From NCBI RefSeq assembly GCF_016466415.2, contig NZ_CP066771.1, forward strand, positions 1,178,001 through 1,242,000: 64,000 nt of DNA. Direction: 5' to 3'. Positions 37,956 to 47,142 of this stretch are shown here, in pieces. Under the pieces are notes generated by a model. That model did not search any database, was not told where the DNA came from, and saw only the letters and a list, made by a program, of their open reading frames with translations. Position numbers and translations under genes: made by a program. The DNA comes from Ralstonia pickettii. Its GTDB lineage: Bacteria > Pseudomonadota > Gammaproteobacteria > Burkholderiales > Burkholderiaceae. Positions within the stretch are counted from its first letter, which is position 1; the number at the start of each line of letters is the position of its first letter.

Positions 37956-38960
37956 ATGTCTGCAACGATGTCCTTGCCTACCATCGCCATCCTCGCCACC
38001 GGCGGCACGATCGCCGGCTCTGCTGACGACGCTGGCTCCGCCGCACGCTATCGCGCTGGCGCCGTCCCCATCGATCAACTGCTCGCGGCCAGCAAGCTTG
38101 GTCTGGAGCGCCTCGCCAACGTGCGCGCTGAACAGGTCGCCCAGATCGACAGCAAGGACCTGACGTTTGACGTATGGGAAAGGCTGGTTGCGCGCATCCG
38201 TCACTGGATCGACGTCGAGCGTGTGGACGGTGTGGTCATCACGCACGGCACTGACACGCTGGAAGAAACCGCGATGCTGCTGCACCTTACGCAGCAGACC
38301 GATACGCCGATCGTCCTGACGGCGGCGATGCGGCCGTCAACGTCGCTGTCGGCGGATGGCCCGTTGAATCTGCTGAACGCGGTACGGCTCGCGGCCAGTC
38401 CGTCTGCGCGCGGGCGTGGGGTGCTGGTGGCGCTCAACCAGCGCGTGCATGCCGCCCGCGATGTCCAGAAGGGTCACACTTACGCGGTCGAGGCGTTTAT
38501 TTCGCCGGATGCAGGGCCGGTCGGTTTCGTGCTCGACGCTCAGGTGCAGTTCCAGCGGGCAGCGCAACGTGTGGCTGCGGAAGATGTCTTGCCGATGCCG
38601 CCAGCGGGCCAATGGCCGTGGGTTGAAGTGCTGGCGAGCTATGCGCAGCCGGATGCGCGTGTCGTCGATGCGTTGGTTGCTGCCGGGGTGAAGGGGCTGG
38701 TGATTGCCGCAACGGGCGCCGGCTCCATCCACGCCAATCTTGAAGCGGCGCTGAACCGCGCGAGTCAGCAGGGCGTGTTCGTGCTGCGCTCCACGCGCAC
38801 CGGTGCCGGCGTGGTGCCCGCGCAGCCGGGTGCGGAACGCTGGGCGGCAAGCGGCTCGCTCAATCCGTATAAGGCCCGTGTGCTGCTTACGTTGCTTCTG
38901 TCATCGGGTCGCGCCCAGGCAGAAGTTGCCTCCCTGCAGCAAGTCATTGATCGATATTGA
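37956..38960 (+). CDS. L-asparaginase
   Basis: About 334 aa, asparaginase/glutaminase family. The first catalytic Thr is in ILATGGTIAGSA and the second triad sits in VVITHGTDTLEETAMLL. There is no signal peptide, so it is probably cytoplasmic. Start MSATMSLPT at 37956 or MSLPT at 37968; neither has a strong ribosome-binding site. It hydrolyses L-asparagine to aspartate and ammonia. The rpsF promoter overlaps its last codons. Confidence 0.9.
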   Translation: MSATMSLPTIAILATGGTIAGSADDAGSAARYRAGAVPIDQLLAASKLGLERLANVRAEQVAQIDSKDLTFDVWERLVARIRHWIDVERVDGVVITHGTDTLEETAMLLHLTQQTDTPIVLTAAMRPSTSLSADGPLNLLNAVRLAASPSARGRGVLVALNQRVHAARDVQKGHTYAVEAFISPDAGPVGFVLDAQVQFQRAAQRVAAEDVLPMPPAGQWPWVEVLASYAQPDARVVDALVAAGVKGLVIAATGAGSIHANLEAALNRASQQGVFVLRSTRTGAGVVPAQPGAERWAASGSLNPYKARVLLTLLLSSGRAQAEVASLQQVIDRY

Positions 38961-38986
38961 AAAAATCGCCAAAGCCTGCGTATAAT
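38957..38986 (+). promoter_or_regulatory. Promoter of the rpsF ribosomal operon
   Basis: TTGAAA (38957-38962), an 18-bp spacer and a perfect TATAAT (38981-38986). The -35 overlaps the asparaginase stop codon. Predicted start ~38993, giving a ~60-nt leader to rpsF. Confidence 0.75.
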
Positions 38987-39053
38987 GGCAGGCTAACCAA
39001 CCTTGCTGCACCGGAGTGTGACGCCCGGGCGGCTTAATCCACAAGGAGCGTCA

Positions 39054-39422
39054 ATGCGTCATTACGAAATCGTATTCATCGTCCATCCGGACCAGAGCGA
39101 GCAAGTGCCCGCGATGATCGAGCGCTACAAGAGCACGGTCACCTCGCAAGGCGGCCAAGTGCACCGCGTCGAGGACTGGGGCCGTCGTCAACTGGCCTAC
39201 ATGATCCAGAAGCTCGCGAAGGCTCACTACGTGTGCCTGAACATCGAGTGCGGCAAGGAAACCCTGGCTGAGCTCGAGCACGCCTTCAAGTTCAACGACG
39301 CCGTGCTGCGTCACCTCATCGTTCAGACCAAAAAGGCTGAAACGGCGCCGTCGCCGATGATGAAGGAAGTCGCACGCGAAGAGGCCAAGAAGGCCGCCGC
39401 CCAGACCGAACAGGCCGCCTAA
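39054..39422 (+). CDS. rpsF: 30S ribosomal protein S6
   Basis: 122 aa. [20 protein letters not shown] is the S6 signature, with [17 protein letters not shown] in the core, and an Ala/Lys/Glu-rich C-terminal tail. S6 binds S18 on the 30S platform. AAGGAG lies 7 bases upstream of the ATG. First gene of rpsF-priB-rpsR-rplI. Confidence 0.97.
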   Translation: MRHYEIVFIVHPDQSEQVPAMIERYKSTVTSQGGQVHRVEDWGRRQLAYMIQKLAKAHYVCLNIECGKETLAELEHAFKFNDAVLRHLIVQTKKAETAPSPMMKEVAREEAKKAAAQTEQAA

Positions 39423-39463
39423 TGCCGCGCGGTGCTGCGCAAGCCTGATCGCGCATCACCAGC

Positions 39464-39790
39464 ATGAACGAAACCCTCGGGGACAACGCCATCAACCGCC
39501 TGCAGCTCGTCGCCACTCTGGTCGAGCGCGAGGTGATGCGATACACCCCAGCCGGCGTGCCGATCGTCAATTGTCTGCTGGCATACAGCGGGCAGGCGGT
39601 AGAAGCGCAGACAGTGCGGCAGATCGAGTTCTCGATGGAGGCACTGGCAGCCGGCAAGATGGCTTCCGTTCTAGATCGCATCGCTCCGGGCACCGTCCTG
39701 GATTGCGTGGGATTCCTGGCTCGCAAGCACCGCAGCAGTAAGGCACTGGTCTTTCACATCTCCGGATGTAACGTATTCGTAAAGGATTGA
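39464..39790 (+). CDS. priB: Primosomal replication protein PriB
   Basis: 108-aa single OB-fold protein related to SSB (NRLQLVATLVEREVMRYTPA, CLLAYSGQAVEA). PriB helps PriA restart stalled forks. It is embedded in the ribosomal operon between rpsF and rpsR, the usual place in beta- and gamma-proteobacteria, and ends 3 bases before rpsR. Confidence 0.93.
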   Translation: MNETLGDNAINRLQLVATLVEREVMRYTPAGVPIVNCLLAYSGQAVEAQTVRQIEFSMEALAAGKMASVLDRIAPGTVLDCVGFLARKHRSSKALVFHISGCNVFVKD

Positions 39791-39793
39791 ATC

Positions 39794-40081
39794 ATGGCAT
39801 TCATGAACAAGAAGCAGCGCGACGCGAAGAACAAGAAGCGCTTCCAGCAGCAAAACCCGTTGTTCAAGCGCAAGAAGTTCTGCCGCTTCACCGTGGCCGG
39901 CGTCGAGCAGATCGACTACAAGGATCTGGACACGCTCAAGGACTTCATCGGCGAGAACGGCAAGATCACCCCGGCCCGCCTGACCGGCACGCGCGCGATC
40001 TATCAGCGCCAGCTGGACACGGCCATCAAGCGCGCACGTTTCCTCGCGCTGATGCCGTACACCGATCAGCACAAGCACTAA
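39794..40081 (+). CDS. rpsR: 30S ribosomal protein S18
   Basis: 95 aa. The body [20 protein letters not shown] and [19 protein letters not shown] are the S18 signature, preceded by a Lys-rich N-terminus. It partners S6 on the platform. AAAGGA lies ~9 bases upstream of the first ATG; a second ATG three codons on is possible. Confidence 0.96.
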   Translation: MAFMNKKQRDAKNKKRFQQQNPLFKRKKFCRFTVAGVEQIDYKDLDTLKDFIGENGKITPARLTGTRAIYQRQLDTAIKRARFLALMPYTDQHKH

Positions 40082-40105
40082 TCAGCGGGATAAGGAGAAC
40101 TGACA

Positions 40106-40558
40106 ATGCAAATTATTCTGCTCGAGAAGGTCGTCAACCTGGGTAACCTGGGTGACGTGGTGCGTGTGAAGGACGGTTACGCTCGTAACTTCCTGATCCC
40201 GAACAAGCAAGCTCGCCGCGCTACGGATTCCGCCATCAAGGAATTCGAAGCCCGCCGCGCTGAGCTGGAAAAGCTGGCTGCTGAAAAGCTGGCAGCTGCA
40301 CAAGCCGAAGGCGAGAAGCTAAACGGCCTGACGCTGCAACTGTCGCAAAAGGCTGGTGTGGATGGCCGTCTGTTCGGCTCCGTCACCAACCACGACATCG
40401 CTGACGCACTGGTTGCACAAGGCTTCAAGGTCGAGAAGGCGCAAGTGCGTATGCCGAATGGCCCGCTGAAGACCGTTGGCGACCACCCGGTCGTCGTGTC
40501 GCTGCACACCGATGTCGCAGTCGACGTGACGGTGTCGGTGCAGGGCGACGCAGCCTAA
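40106..40558 (+). CDS. rplI: 50S ribosomal protein L9
   Basis: 150 aa. N-terminal [20 protein letters not shown] and [16 protein letters not shown], a long connecting helix (~residues 41-75), then the C-terminal domain. It is standard length for L9 and the last gene of the operon, followed by an intrinsic terminator. AAGGAG lies ~7 bases before the ATG. Confidence 0.97.
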   Translation: MQIILLEKVVNLGNLGDVVRVKDGYARNFLIPNKQARRATDSAIKEFEARRAELEKLAAEKLAAAQAEGEKLNGLTLQLSQKAGVDGRLFGSVTNHDIADALVAQGFKVEKAQVRMPNGPLKTVGDHPVVVSLHTDVAVDVTVSVQGDAA

Positions 40559-40610
40559 GCTCGCAAGCTGCACCTCGCGGCGCCTGGGCAGCCGGCCGGC
40601 GCGAGTCAAG

Positions 40611-40640
40611 AAGGCAGGGACGAAAGTCTCTGCCTTTTTT
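40611..40640 (+). terminator. Intrinsic terminator after rplI
   Basis: AAGGCAGGGAC (40611-40621), GAAA tetraloop and GTCTCTGCCTT (40626-40636) with one G-U pair, followed by more T residues. Confidence 0.85.
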
Positions 40641-40666
40641 GTTGTTCTTTGTGTCAGGGGTTCAAA

Positions 40667-40693
40667 TTGAAGACTGAGCAGCGCCGTTATAAT
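40667..40693 (+). promoter_or_regulatory. dnaB promoter (apparently leaderless transcript)
   Basis: A perfect TATAAT at 40688-40693 ends only 6 bases before the dnaB ATG at 40700. A TTGAAG (40667-40672) lies upstream with a short 15-bp spacer. Transcription should start at or next to the A of the start codon. No Shine-Dalgarno sequence is visible. Confidence 0.55.
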
Positions 40694-40699
40694 CCCGCC

Positions 40700-42088
40700 A
40701 TGAACGCGCCCTCCGATCCCCAGCTCGATTCCCTCAAGGTGCCCCCGCATTCCATCGAGGCCGAACAGTCGGTGCTCGGCGGGTTGCTGTTGGATAACGC
40801 CGCCTGGGATCGCATTGCCGATTTCATCAACGAGCACGATTTCTACCGCTACGACCACAGGCTGATCTTCCACAATATCGGCAAGCTGATCTCGCAGGCC
40901 AAGCCGGCTGACGTGATCACGGTGTTCGAGCAACTGCAGGCCGCTGGCAAGGCGGAAGAGGTGGGTGGCCTGGCGTACCTGAACGCGCTGGCGCAGAACA
41001 CGCCGAGCGCCGCCAATATCCGTCGCTATGCGGAGATCGTTCGCGACCGCGGCGTGCTGCGCCAACTCGTGACGATTGCCGACGAGATTTCCGCTGGTGC
41101 CTTCAACCCGCAGGGGCGCGACGTGCGCCAACTGCTGGACGAAGCCGAATCCAAGGTGTTCGCCATTGCCGAAGAGGGCTCGCGCGGGCAGAAAGGCTTC
41201 CTGGAAATCCAGCCGCTGCTGACGCAGGTGGTCGAGCGCATTGATGAGCTGTACCACCGCGATAACCAGAGCGACATTACCGGTGTGCCGACGGGTTTCG
41301 TTGACCTCGACCGCATGACCAGCGGTATGCAGGGCGGTGACCTGATCATCGTGGCCGGTCGCCCATCGATGGGTAAGACGGCATTCTCCCTGAACATCGG
41401 CGAACACGTTGCGGTAGAGCAAGGCCTGCCGGTAGCCGTGTTTTCGATGGAAATGGCGGGTACGCAGCTCGCCATGCGTATGCTGGGTTCGGTCGGTCGA
41501 TTGGATCAACACCGCCTGCGCACCGGCCGACTGCTCGACGAGGATTGGCCGCGCCTGACGCATGCCATCCAGAAGATGAACGACGCGCAGCTCTTCATCG
41601 ACGAAACCCCTGCGTTGAACCCGATGGAGTTGCGTGCACGTTCGCGCCGGCTTGCACGCCAGTGTGGACAGCTCGGCCTGATCGTGATCGACTACCTGCA
41701 GCTGATGTCGGGCTCGGGCAGCGGTGAGAACCGTGCGACCGAAATTTCGGAAATCTCGCGATCGCTCAAGGGTCTGGCGAAGGAACTCAACTGTCCCGTG
41801 ATCGCGTTGTCGCAGTTGAACCGAAGCTTGGAGCAGCGCCCGAACAAGCGTCCTGTGATGTCGGACTTGCGCGAATCCGGTGCTATCGAACAGGACGCCG
41901 ACGTGATCCTGTTCATCTATCGCGATCAGGTCTACAACCCCGATTCTCCGGACAAGGGTACGGCCGAAATCATTATTGGTAAGCAGCGTAACGGCCCGAT
42001 TGGTACCGTTCGCCTTACGTTCCTGGGTGAATACACGAAGTTCGACAACTTCACCGGGGGCAATGCCTTCTTTGACAACGACACGTAA
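40700..42088 (+). CDS. dnaB: Replicative DNA helicase DnaB
   Basis: Hexameric helicase that unwinds DNA ahead of the fork. The N-terminal domain (~1-115) begins after MNAPSDPQLD with VPPHSIEAEQSVLGGLLLDN; the RecA-like C-terminal domain has Walker A GRPSMGKTAFSLN, Walker B IVIDYLQLMSG and the QLNRSLEQRPNKRP loop. No intein. 462 aa, typical. The start is at the ATG just after the -10 element; the 17 upstream in-frame codons would lie before the predicted transcript start. Confidence 0.96.
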   Translation: MNAPSDPQLDSLKVPPHSIEAEQSVLGGLLLDNAAWDRIADFINEHDFYRYDHRLIFHNIGKLISQAKPADVITVFEQLQAAGKAEEVGGLAYLNALAQNTPSAANIRRYAEIVRDRGVLRQLVTIADEISAGAFNPQGRDVRQLLDEAESKVFAIAEEGSRGQKGFLEIQPLLTQVVERIDELYHRDNQSDITGVPTGFVDLDRMTSGMQGGDLIIVAGRPSMGKTAFSLNIGEHVAVEQGLPVAVFSMEMAGTQLAMRMLGSVGRLDQHRLRTGRLLDEDWPRLTHAIQKMNDAQLFIDETPALNPMELRARSRRLARQCGQLGLIVIDYLQLMSGSGSGENRATEISEISRSLKGLAKELNCPVIALSQLNRSLEQRPNKRPVMSDLRESGAIEQDADVILFIYRDQVYNPDSPDKGTAEIIIGKQRNGPIGTVRLTFLGEYTKFDNFTGGNAFFDNDT

Positions 42089-42166
42089 CGTGTAATTCGT
42101 GTCGGCCTGCCACAACGTGCCACGCATGTCGCGAGGCTGGTTCCGGTAAAATATTGCGTTTTAATG

Positions 42167-42204
42167 ACAGCGCCGGCGGTGATCCCGTCCGGCGTTGTTT
42201 TTAT
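42167..42204 (+). terminator. Terminator between dnaB and the phosphate uptake genes
   Basis: ACAGCGCCGG (42167-42176) pairs with CCGGCGTTGT (42189-42198) with one mismatch, followed by T-rich sequence. Confidence 0.65.
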
Positions 42205-42238
42205 GCCTCCTGCTTTTTTTCCGTTCCCGAGGATCATC

Positions 42239-42865
42239 ATGTTCGGTCGCTTCATGCCCACCGAAGGCAAGTTTTTTGAGTACTTCAACCAGCACGCCGA
42301 GTGCGCCGTCAAGGCGGCCCATGCGCTGAAGGAGTTGGTCAACGATTTGCCCAATGCCGAAATGCATGCACGCAACGTGCAGAATTTTGAAAAGAAGGCC
42401 GATCGCATCACGCATGACACGATCGAACTGTTGCATAAGATTTTCATCACCCCGCTTGATCGCGACGAGATCCACAAGTTGATCACGACGATGGACGACA
42501 TCCTCGACCTGATGGAAGACGTGTCGCTCACCATCTCGTTGTACGACGTGACCAACGTGACAGACGAGGCGCGCCAGCTCGCGACCATCTGCGTGGCTTG
42601 CTGCGAGGAAGTCCGCAAGGCCGTGGCGCTGCTCAGCGACATGAACAACGGCCGCCAGATCCTCACCATTGCCCACGAAATCGACCGTCTTGAGTCGGAT
42701 GCCGATCGCGTGATGCGCGCCGCCATGGCAAAGCTGTTCCGCACCGAAAACGACATCAAGCTGCTGATCAAGCTGAAGGCGATTTACGAGCAACTGGAAA
42801 GCATCACCGACCGTTGCGAGGATGTCGCCAACATCATCGAAGGCATCGTGCTCGAGAACGCCTGA
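42239..42865 (+). CDS. DUF47/PhoU-like Pit accessory protein
   Basis: 208-aa all-helical protein of the DUF47 (PhoU-like) family starting MFGRFMPTEGKFFEYFNQHA, with NFEKKADRITHDTIELLHK and LESDADRVMRAAMAKLF, the repeated E/D-rich metal-binding helices. These genes are nearly always upstream of a Pit phosphate transporter and probably modulate it. GAGGA lies upstream, and pit begins 14 bases after the stop. Confidence 0.9.
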   Translation: MFGRFMPTEGKFFEYFNQHAECAVKAAHALKELVNDLPNAEMHARNVQNFEKKADRITHDTIELLHKIFITPLDRDEIHKLITTMDDILDLMEDVSLTISLYDVTNVTDEARQLATICVACCEEVRKAVALLSDMNNGRQILTIAHEIDRLESDADRVMRAAMAKLFRTENDIKLLIKLKAIYEQLESITDRCEDVANIIEGIVLENA

Positions 42866-42879
42866 CGAGACGACGCCTC

Positions 42880-43890
42880 ATGCATACGCTTCAGATCAGT
42901 CTCTGGGTGGTCGTCCTGCTGGTGGCGCTGGCCATCGTATTCGACTTCATGAATGGCTTTCACGACGCGGCCAACTCCATTGCGACGGTGGTGTCGACCG
43001 GCGTGCTCAAGCCGCAGCAGGCAGTGGCCATGGCCGCAGCCTGCAACGTGATCGCCATTTTCATCTTCCACCTCAAGGTGGCAACCACGGTGGGACGGGA
43101 CACGATCGATCCGTCCATCGTTGATCACTACGTCATCTTCGGAGCGTTGGTCGGCGCGATCGCGTGGAACATCATCACGTGGTACTACGGCATTCCGTCC
43201 AGCTCGTCGCATGCGCTGATCGGTGGCTTGGTGGGTGCGGCTGTGGCCAAGTCCGGCACGGGATCGCTGGTGGCAAGCGGTTTGCTCAAGACCGTGGCGT
43301 TCATCCTGATTTCCCCGTTGCTGGGCTTTATTCTCGGCTCGCTGTTGATGGTGGCGGTGTCCTGGCTCTTCTTCCGAACGCCGCCATCCAAGGTCGACCG
43401 ATGGTTCCGGCGTTTGCAGTTGCTTTCGGCCTCGCTGTACAGCCTGGGCCACGGCGGCAACGATGCGCAGAAGACCATCGGCATCATCTGGATGCTGCTG
43501 ATTGCGGGCGGCTACGCGTCGGCCACTGCGACCGAACCGCCGATCTGGGTCATCGTCTGCTGCTATGTGGCGATCGGCTTGGGTACGCTGCTGGGCGGCT
43601 GGCGGATCGTGCGCACGATGGGTCAGAAGATCACCAAGCTCAAGCCGGTCGGCGGTTTCTGTGCTGAAACCGGAGGCGCCATGACGCTGTTCTTCGCGTC
43701 GGCGTTGGGCGTGCCGGTGTCGACCACGCATACCATCACGGGCGCCATCGTCGGTGTCGGTGCGGCGCAAAAAGCTTCCGCCGTGCGTTGGGGGGTGGCA
43801 GGCAACATCGTCTGGGCATGGGTGTTGACGATTCCCGCGTCGGCGTTCATGGCCGCAATCGCTTGGTGGATTGGCCGCCACGTGCTGTAA
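42880..43890 (+). CDS. pitA: Low-affinity inorganic phosphate transporter, Pit family
   Basis: 336-aa, ~10-helix membrane protein. Both inverted PHO4 repeats are visible: FDFMNGFHDAANSIATVV near residue 20 and LGHGGNDAQKTIGIIWML near residue 190. It imports phosphate as a metal-phosphate complex with protons. The short form fits bacterial Pit homologs. The upstream DUF47 gene is its usual partner. Confidence 0.92.
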   Translation: MHTLQISLWVVVLLVALAIVFDFMNGFHDAANSIATVVSTGVLKPQQAVAMAAACNVIAIFIFHLKVATTVGRDTIDPSIVDHYVIFGALVGAIAWNIITWYYGIPSSSSHALIGGLVGAAVAKSGTGSLVASGLLKTVAFILISPLLGFILGSLLMVAVSWLFFRTPPSKVDRWFRRLQLLSASLYSLGHGGNDAQKTIGIIWMLLIAGGYASATATEPPIWVIVCCYVAIGLGTLLGGWRIVRTMGQKITKLKPVGGFCAETGGAMTLFFASALGVPVSTTHTITGAIVGVGAAQKASAVRWGVAGNIVWAWVLTIPASAFMAAIAWWIGRHVL

Positions 43891-43920
43891 GCCGGCGGCA
43901 GATCGACGCCGACAAAGCGA

Positions 43921-43948
43921 AACGCCCACCAGATCGGTGGGCGTTTTG
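43921..43948. terminator. Terminator after pit
   Basis: AACGCCCACC (43921-43930) with GGTGGGCGTT (43936-43945), 5-nt loop, then TT. It sits between convergent pit and the NlpC/P60 gene. Confidence 0.8.
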
Positions 43949-43978
43949 CGTTTTGCGTTCGCGCGAGCGCGGAGTGAG

Positions 43979-44725
43979 CTATTGCGTGGCGAAGCGAGCG
44001 ATGGGGTCGTCTTCTGCGGGAGTCGTTGCAGTGGCTGGCCCACGCGTCGACATCAGGCTATCGGCTTGAGCATCGCGCGCGCGGGCAAGGGTACCGAGCG
44101 GATCATCATCGATCGGGCGAGCGGGGCTGGCCGGTGCCGGCGTCATCGGTGCGGTCGGCGCTGGTGAGTCGGGCAGGTTGCTCACGGCGACGACGCGTCG
44201 TGCGCCCACATAGCGGCTGGCCCAGTACGACTTGGTCATGTCTTCCAGTCGCACTGTGCCGCCGGTCGCTGGTGCATGAACAAACCGGTTCTGGCCAACG
44301 TAGATGCCCACGTGCGAATTGGGTTGGCCCGTCGTGTTGAAGAAGACGAGGTCGCCCGATGCAACGTCGCGGCGGTCCAATGACGTGCCGCGGCGACCCA
44401 TTTCGGCGGCGGTGCGCGGCAGGTTCACGGCAGCGGCGCGCTGCACGACGTAGCGCACCAGTCCGCTGCAATCGAAGCCGCTGTCGGGCGTATTGCCGCC
44501 GTAGCGGTAGGGCGTGCCGACCAGCGCCATGGCTTCGATGGAGATTTCTTCCAGACCGGCGCTCGGATCCTGAATCGGTACGCCACGTGTGCGCAGGCCC
44601 GCGTCTCGCGAGGCGGTGGAGCGGGTCGGCGTGGACGAACAGGCAGACAGCAGGCACACCAGCGCAAGCAGGGCAGGACCTGCCAGTCGGGTATTGGTGG
44701 GGGAAAAGCTGTGCCGCGTCAGCAT
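43979..44725 (-). CDS. NlpC/P60-family peptidoglycan endopeptidase lipoprotein
   Basis: 248 aa. The signal sequence ends in lipobox LSAC (Cys29), so it is a lipoprotein. The C40 catalytic core has Cys in PDSGFDCSGLVRYV, His in SHVGIYVGQNRFVHAP. It cleaves cell-wall stem peptides, D-Glu to mDAP in known members. The C-terminal ~60 residues form a Pro/Ala/Thr-rich tail with no domain. Confidence 0.9.
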   Translation of the reverse strand: MLTRHSFSPTNTRLAGPALLALVCLLSACSSTPTRSTASRDAGLRTRGVPIQDPSAGLEEISIEAMALVGTPYRYGGNTPDSGFDCSGLVRYVVQRAAAVNLPRTAAEMGRRGTSLDRRDVASGDLVFFNTTGQPNSHVGIYVGQNRFVHAPATGGTVRLEDMTKSYWASRYVGARRVVAVSNLPDSPAPTAPMTPAPASPARPIDDDPLGTLARARDAQADSLMSTRGPATATTPAEDDPIARFATQ

Positions 44726-44866
44726 GCGCCATCGGGAGAGTCCGGATAGCGAGCATGCTATGCGCGCCGCGTCAGAATGCCAAATTTCGTGTTGGCGAGG
44801 CGCAACGCCAAGCAGGGCGCGGGTCTGCGGATTTTGCCTAGATGGCGTCGCGTTTAGCGGGCAGTT

Positions 44867-45295
44867 TTACCAGCGCAGCTGGACGTTGCGCGTGCTGCCG
44901 GTCTGCACCGTCGCCCGCTTGGTGGCGCCCTGGTACGTGGCGATGACGTTATAGCTGGCAGGGGGTGCCTTGATCAGACAGCGGGGGCCGTCGGCGCGAA
45001 AGCTTGCGACCTCCTTGCCGTGTCGCGTGAGCTGGACGTCAACGTCGGCGAGATACTCGCCGCGCGCGCCTTGGGTGAACAGCAGAGAGAGGTTGTAGTT
45101 GTGCGCCTCACTGTTCAGCGCTTGCTGTTCGTCCTGTGCAACGCCGCCGCAGATGTAGCTGATCTGGCCGGCGGTCTTTGGCGTGAGGTCGGCGGCGAGC
45201 GCAATGGATGCGCCGGCGGTCAGCATCATGGCCAGCGCGGCCGACTTCAGGGTCAAGCGCGATCGGGGCTGCAGGTTTTGCTGCATGGGCATCAT
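44867..45295 (-). CDS. Secreted protein of unknown function
   Basis: 142 aa with a signal peptide (hydrophobic ALAMMLTAGASIALA, cleavage AxA). The mature part contains ISYICGGVAQDEQQAL and a later beta-rich section (VDVQLTRHGKEVASFRADGP, SYNVIATYQGATKRATVQTG) that resembles a carboxypeptidase-regulatory-like beta-sandwich. One cysteine pair (CGG and CLI) could form a disulphide. Several Met codons near the start leave it uncertain by a few residues. Periplasmic role unknown. Confidence 0.72.
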   Translation of the reverse strand: MMPMQQNLQPRSRLTLKSAALAMMLTAGASIALAADLTPKTAGQISYICGGVAQDEQQALNSEAHNYNLSLLFTQGARGEYLADVDVQLTRHGKEVASFRADGPRCLIKAPPASYNVIATYQGATKRATVQTGSTRNVQLRW

Positions 45296-45339
45296 TGGCC
45301 TCCATCAGGGTAGAAAAAGAGAGGTGCGAGACGTGCAGC

Positions 45340-45368
45340 AAAAAAAAGGCCACGCAATCGCGTGGCCT
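45340..45368 (-). terminator. Terminator of phoH2
   Basis: AGGCCACGC (45347-45355), loop AATC, GCGTGGCCT (45360-45368); the A-run at 45340-45347 is a U-run on the minus strand. It follows the phoH stop by ~46 bases. Confidence 0.8.
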
Positions 45369-45414
45369 GATGGCACAACGGTTTGCGGCAGACAGCTGTG
45401 TCGCCGCGTGATTT

Positions 45415-47142
45415 TTACAGCACGTCGGATGCGTGGTCTGCCAGCCGCGAGCGTTCGCCGCGCGCGAGCGTGATATGCCCGCTGTGGCTCCAACCCTTGA
45501 AGCGATCGACTACATAGGTCAGGCCCGACGAGCCTTCAGTCAAGTACGGCGTGTCGATCTGCGCGATGTTCCCCAGGCAGACGATCTTGGTGCCCGGGCC
45601 CGCGCGCGTGACGAGCGTCTTCATCTGCTTGGGCGTCAGGTTCTGCGCTTCGTCGATGATCAGGAATTTGTTGACGAAGGTGCGGCCCCGCATGAAGTTC
45701 ATGCTCTTGACCTTGATGCGCGAGCGGATCAGCTCCTGCGTGGCCGCGCGGCCCCATTCGCCGGCATTGTCGTCGGATTTCTGCAGCACTTCGAGGTTGT
45801 CATCGAAGGCGCCCATCCAGGGCTGCATCTTTTCTTCTTCCGTGCCGGGCAGGAAGCCGATGTCTTCACCCACGGGCACCGTGGCGCGCGTGATGATGAT
45901 CTCGTTATAAAGCTTCTGATCCAGAACTTGCTCAAGGCCCGCTGCCAGTGCCAGCAGCGTCTTGCCCGTGCCGGCCTGACCGAGCAGCGAAACGAAGTCC
46001 ACCTCGGGATGCATCAGCAAGTTCAGCGCGAAGTTCTGCTCGCGGTTGCGCGCGGTCACGCCCCAGACGTTGTTCTTCTGGTGCGTGTAGTCCTTGAGCG
46101 TCTGCAACACCGCAGTTTTGCCGTTCAACTCCTTGACTTGCGCATACAGCGGCAGGCTGCCGTCATTCGGTTCAAGGAAGACAAACTGGTTGACCAGGAA
46201 CGACGGCACCAGCGGGCCCGACAAGCGGTAGAACGTCGTGCCCGTCTTGGGGTCCTGCCAGCTCTCGATGTTCTTGCCGTGCTTTTGCCAGAAGTCGGCC
46301 GGCAGGGCCATGATGCCGCTGTAGAGCAGGTCGGTGTCTTCCAGCACGCGGTCGTTGAAGTAGTCCTCCGCCGGCAGGCCGAGGGCGCGCGCCTTGATCC
46401 GCATATTGATGTCCTTGGACACCAGCACGACGGATCGATCCGGACGTTGCTGCTGCAATGCGGCCACCACGCCCAGGATCTGATTGTCGGCCTTGCCCTG
46501 CGGCAGACCGTCGGGCAGCTTGATGTCATTCAGACGCGTCTGGAAGAACAGGCGCCCCTGCGCATCGCGGTTGCCGAGCTTGGCGAGCGGCAGGCCGTCG
46601 TCCATGACGCCATCGGTGCCCGCCACAAGCTGGTCGAGCGTGCGGCTCACCGTGCGGGCATTGCGCGCGACTTCGCTCATGCCCTTCTTGTGGTTGTCCA
46701 GCTCTTCCAACGTCATCATCGGCAGATAGACGTCGTGTTCTTCAAAACGGAAGAGGGAGGTCGGATCGTGCATCAGCACGTTGGTGTCGAGCACGAATAG
46801 CTTGGTGGGGCCCTCATCCCGGCGGGTGCGGCGGCGGGCAGCGGTTTCGGTCGATTTGCCGGCTGCGCTCACCTTGTCAACCGCCTTGGCGAGGATGCCG
46901 GCGTGTTCGCGTGTGCCCTCTTTCGCCATGGGGGAAGCTTCGCCCGAGCGGGCGCGGGCCGGGGTGGCTGCATTGCGTTTAGGTTGCGCACGGCCGGTTT
47001 CTGATAACGCCTCGCGCTCGAGCGCTGGCACCGGTTTTCGAGGTTCCTGACCCGCCTTCGGCTTTCCGGCTTTGCCGAAAGGCTTGAATTCAGCCGGGTC
47101 AAGCAATTGGGCTGGCTGGGTGGGCATGGTCGGCAGCGGCAT
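45415..47142 (-). CDS. PIN-PhoH ATPase (PhoH2 type)
   Basis: 575 aa from MPLPTMPTQPAQL. An ~130-residue basic, disordered N-terminus precedes a PIN ribonuclease domain (KLFVLDTNVLMHDPTSLF, acidic residues Asp and Glu) and the PhoH RecA-like ATPase with Walker A LLGQAGTGKTLLALA and Walker B FLIIDEAQNLTPKQ. PIN-PhoH proteins unwind and cleave RNA in some bacteria. An ATG 13 codons upstream is possible. Confidence 0.92.
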   Translation of the reverse strand: MPLPTMPTQPAQLLDPAEFKPFGKAGKPKAGQEPRKPVPALEREALSETGRAQPKRNAATPARARSGEASPMAKEGTREHAGILAKAVDKVSAAGKSTETAARRRTRRDEGPTKLFVLDTNVLMHDPTSLFRFEEHDVYLPMMTLEELDNHKKGMSEVARNARTVSRTLDQLVAGTDGVMDDGLPLAKLGNRDAQGRLFFQTRLNDIKLPDGLPQGKADNQILGVVAALQQQRPDRSVVLVSKDINMRIKARALGLPAEDYFNDRVLEDTDLLYSGIMALPADFWQKHGKNIESWQDPKTGTTFYRLSGPLVPSFLVNQFVFLEPNDGSLPLYAQVKELNGKTAVLQTLKDYTHQKNNVWGVTARNREQNFALNLLMHPEVDFVSLLGQAGTGKTLLALAAGLEQVLDQKLYNEIIITRATVPVGEDIGFLPGTEEEKMQPWMGAFDDNLEVLQKSDDNAGEWGRAATQELIRSRIKVKSMNFMRGRTFVNKFLIIDEAQNLTPKQMKTLVTRAGPGTKIVCLGNIAQIDTPYLTEGSSGLTYVVDRFKGWSHSGHITLARGERSRLADHASDVL

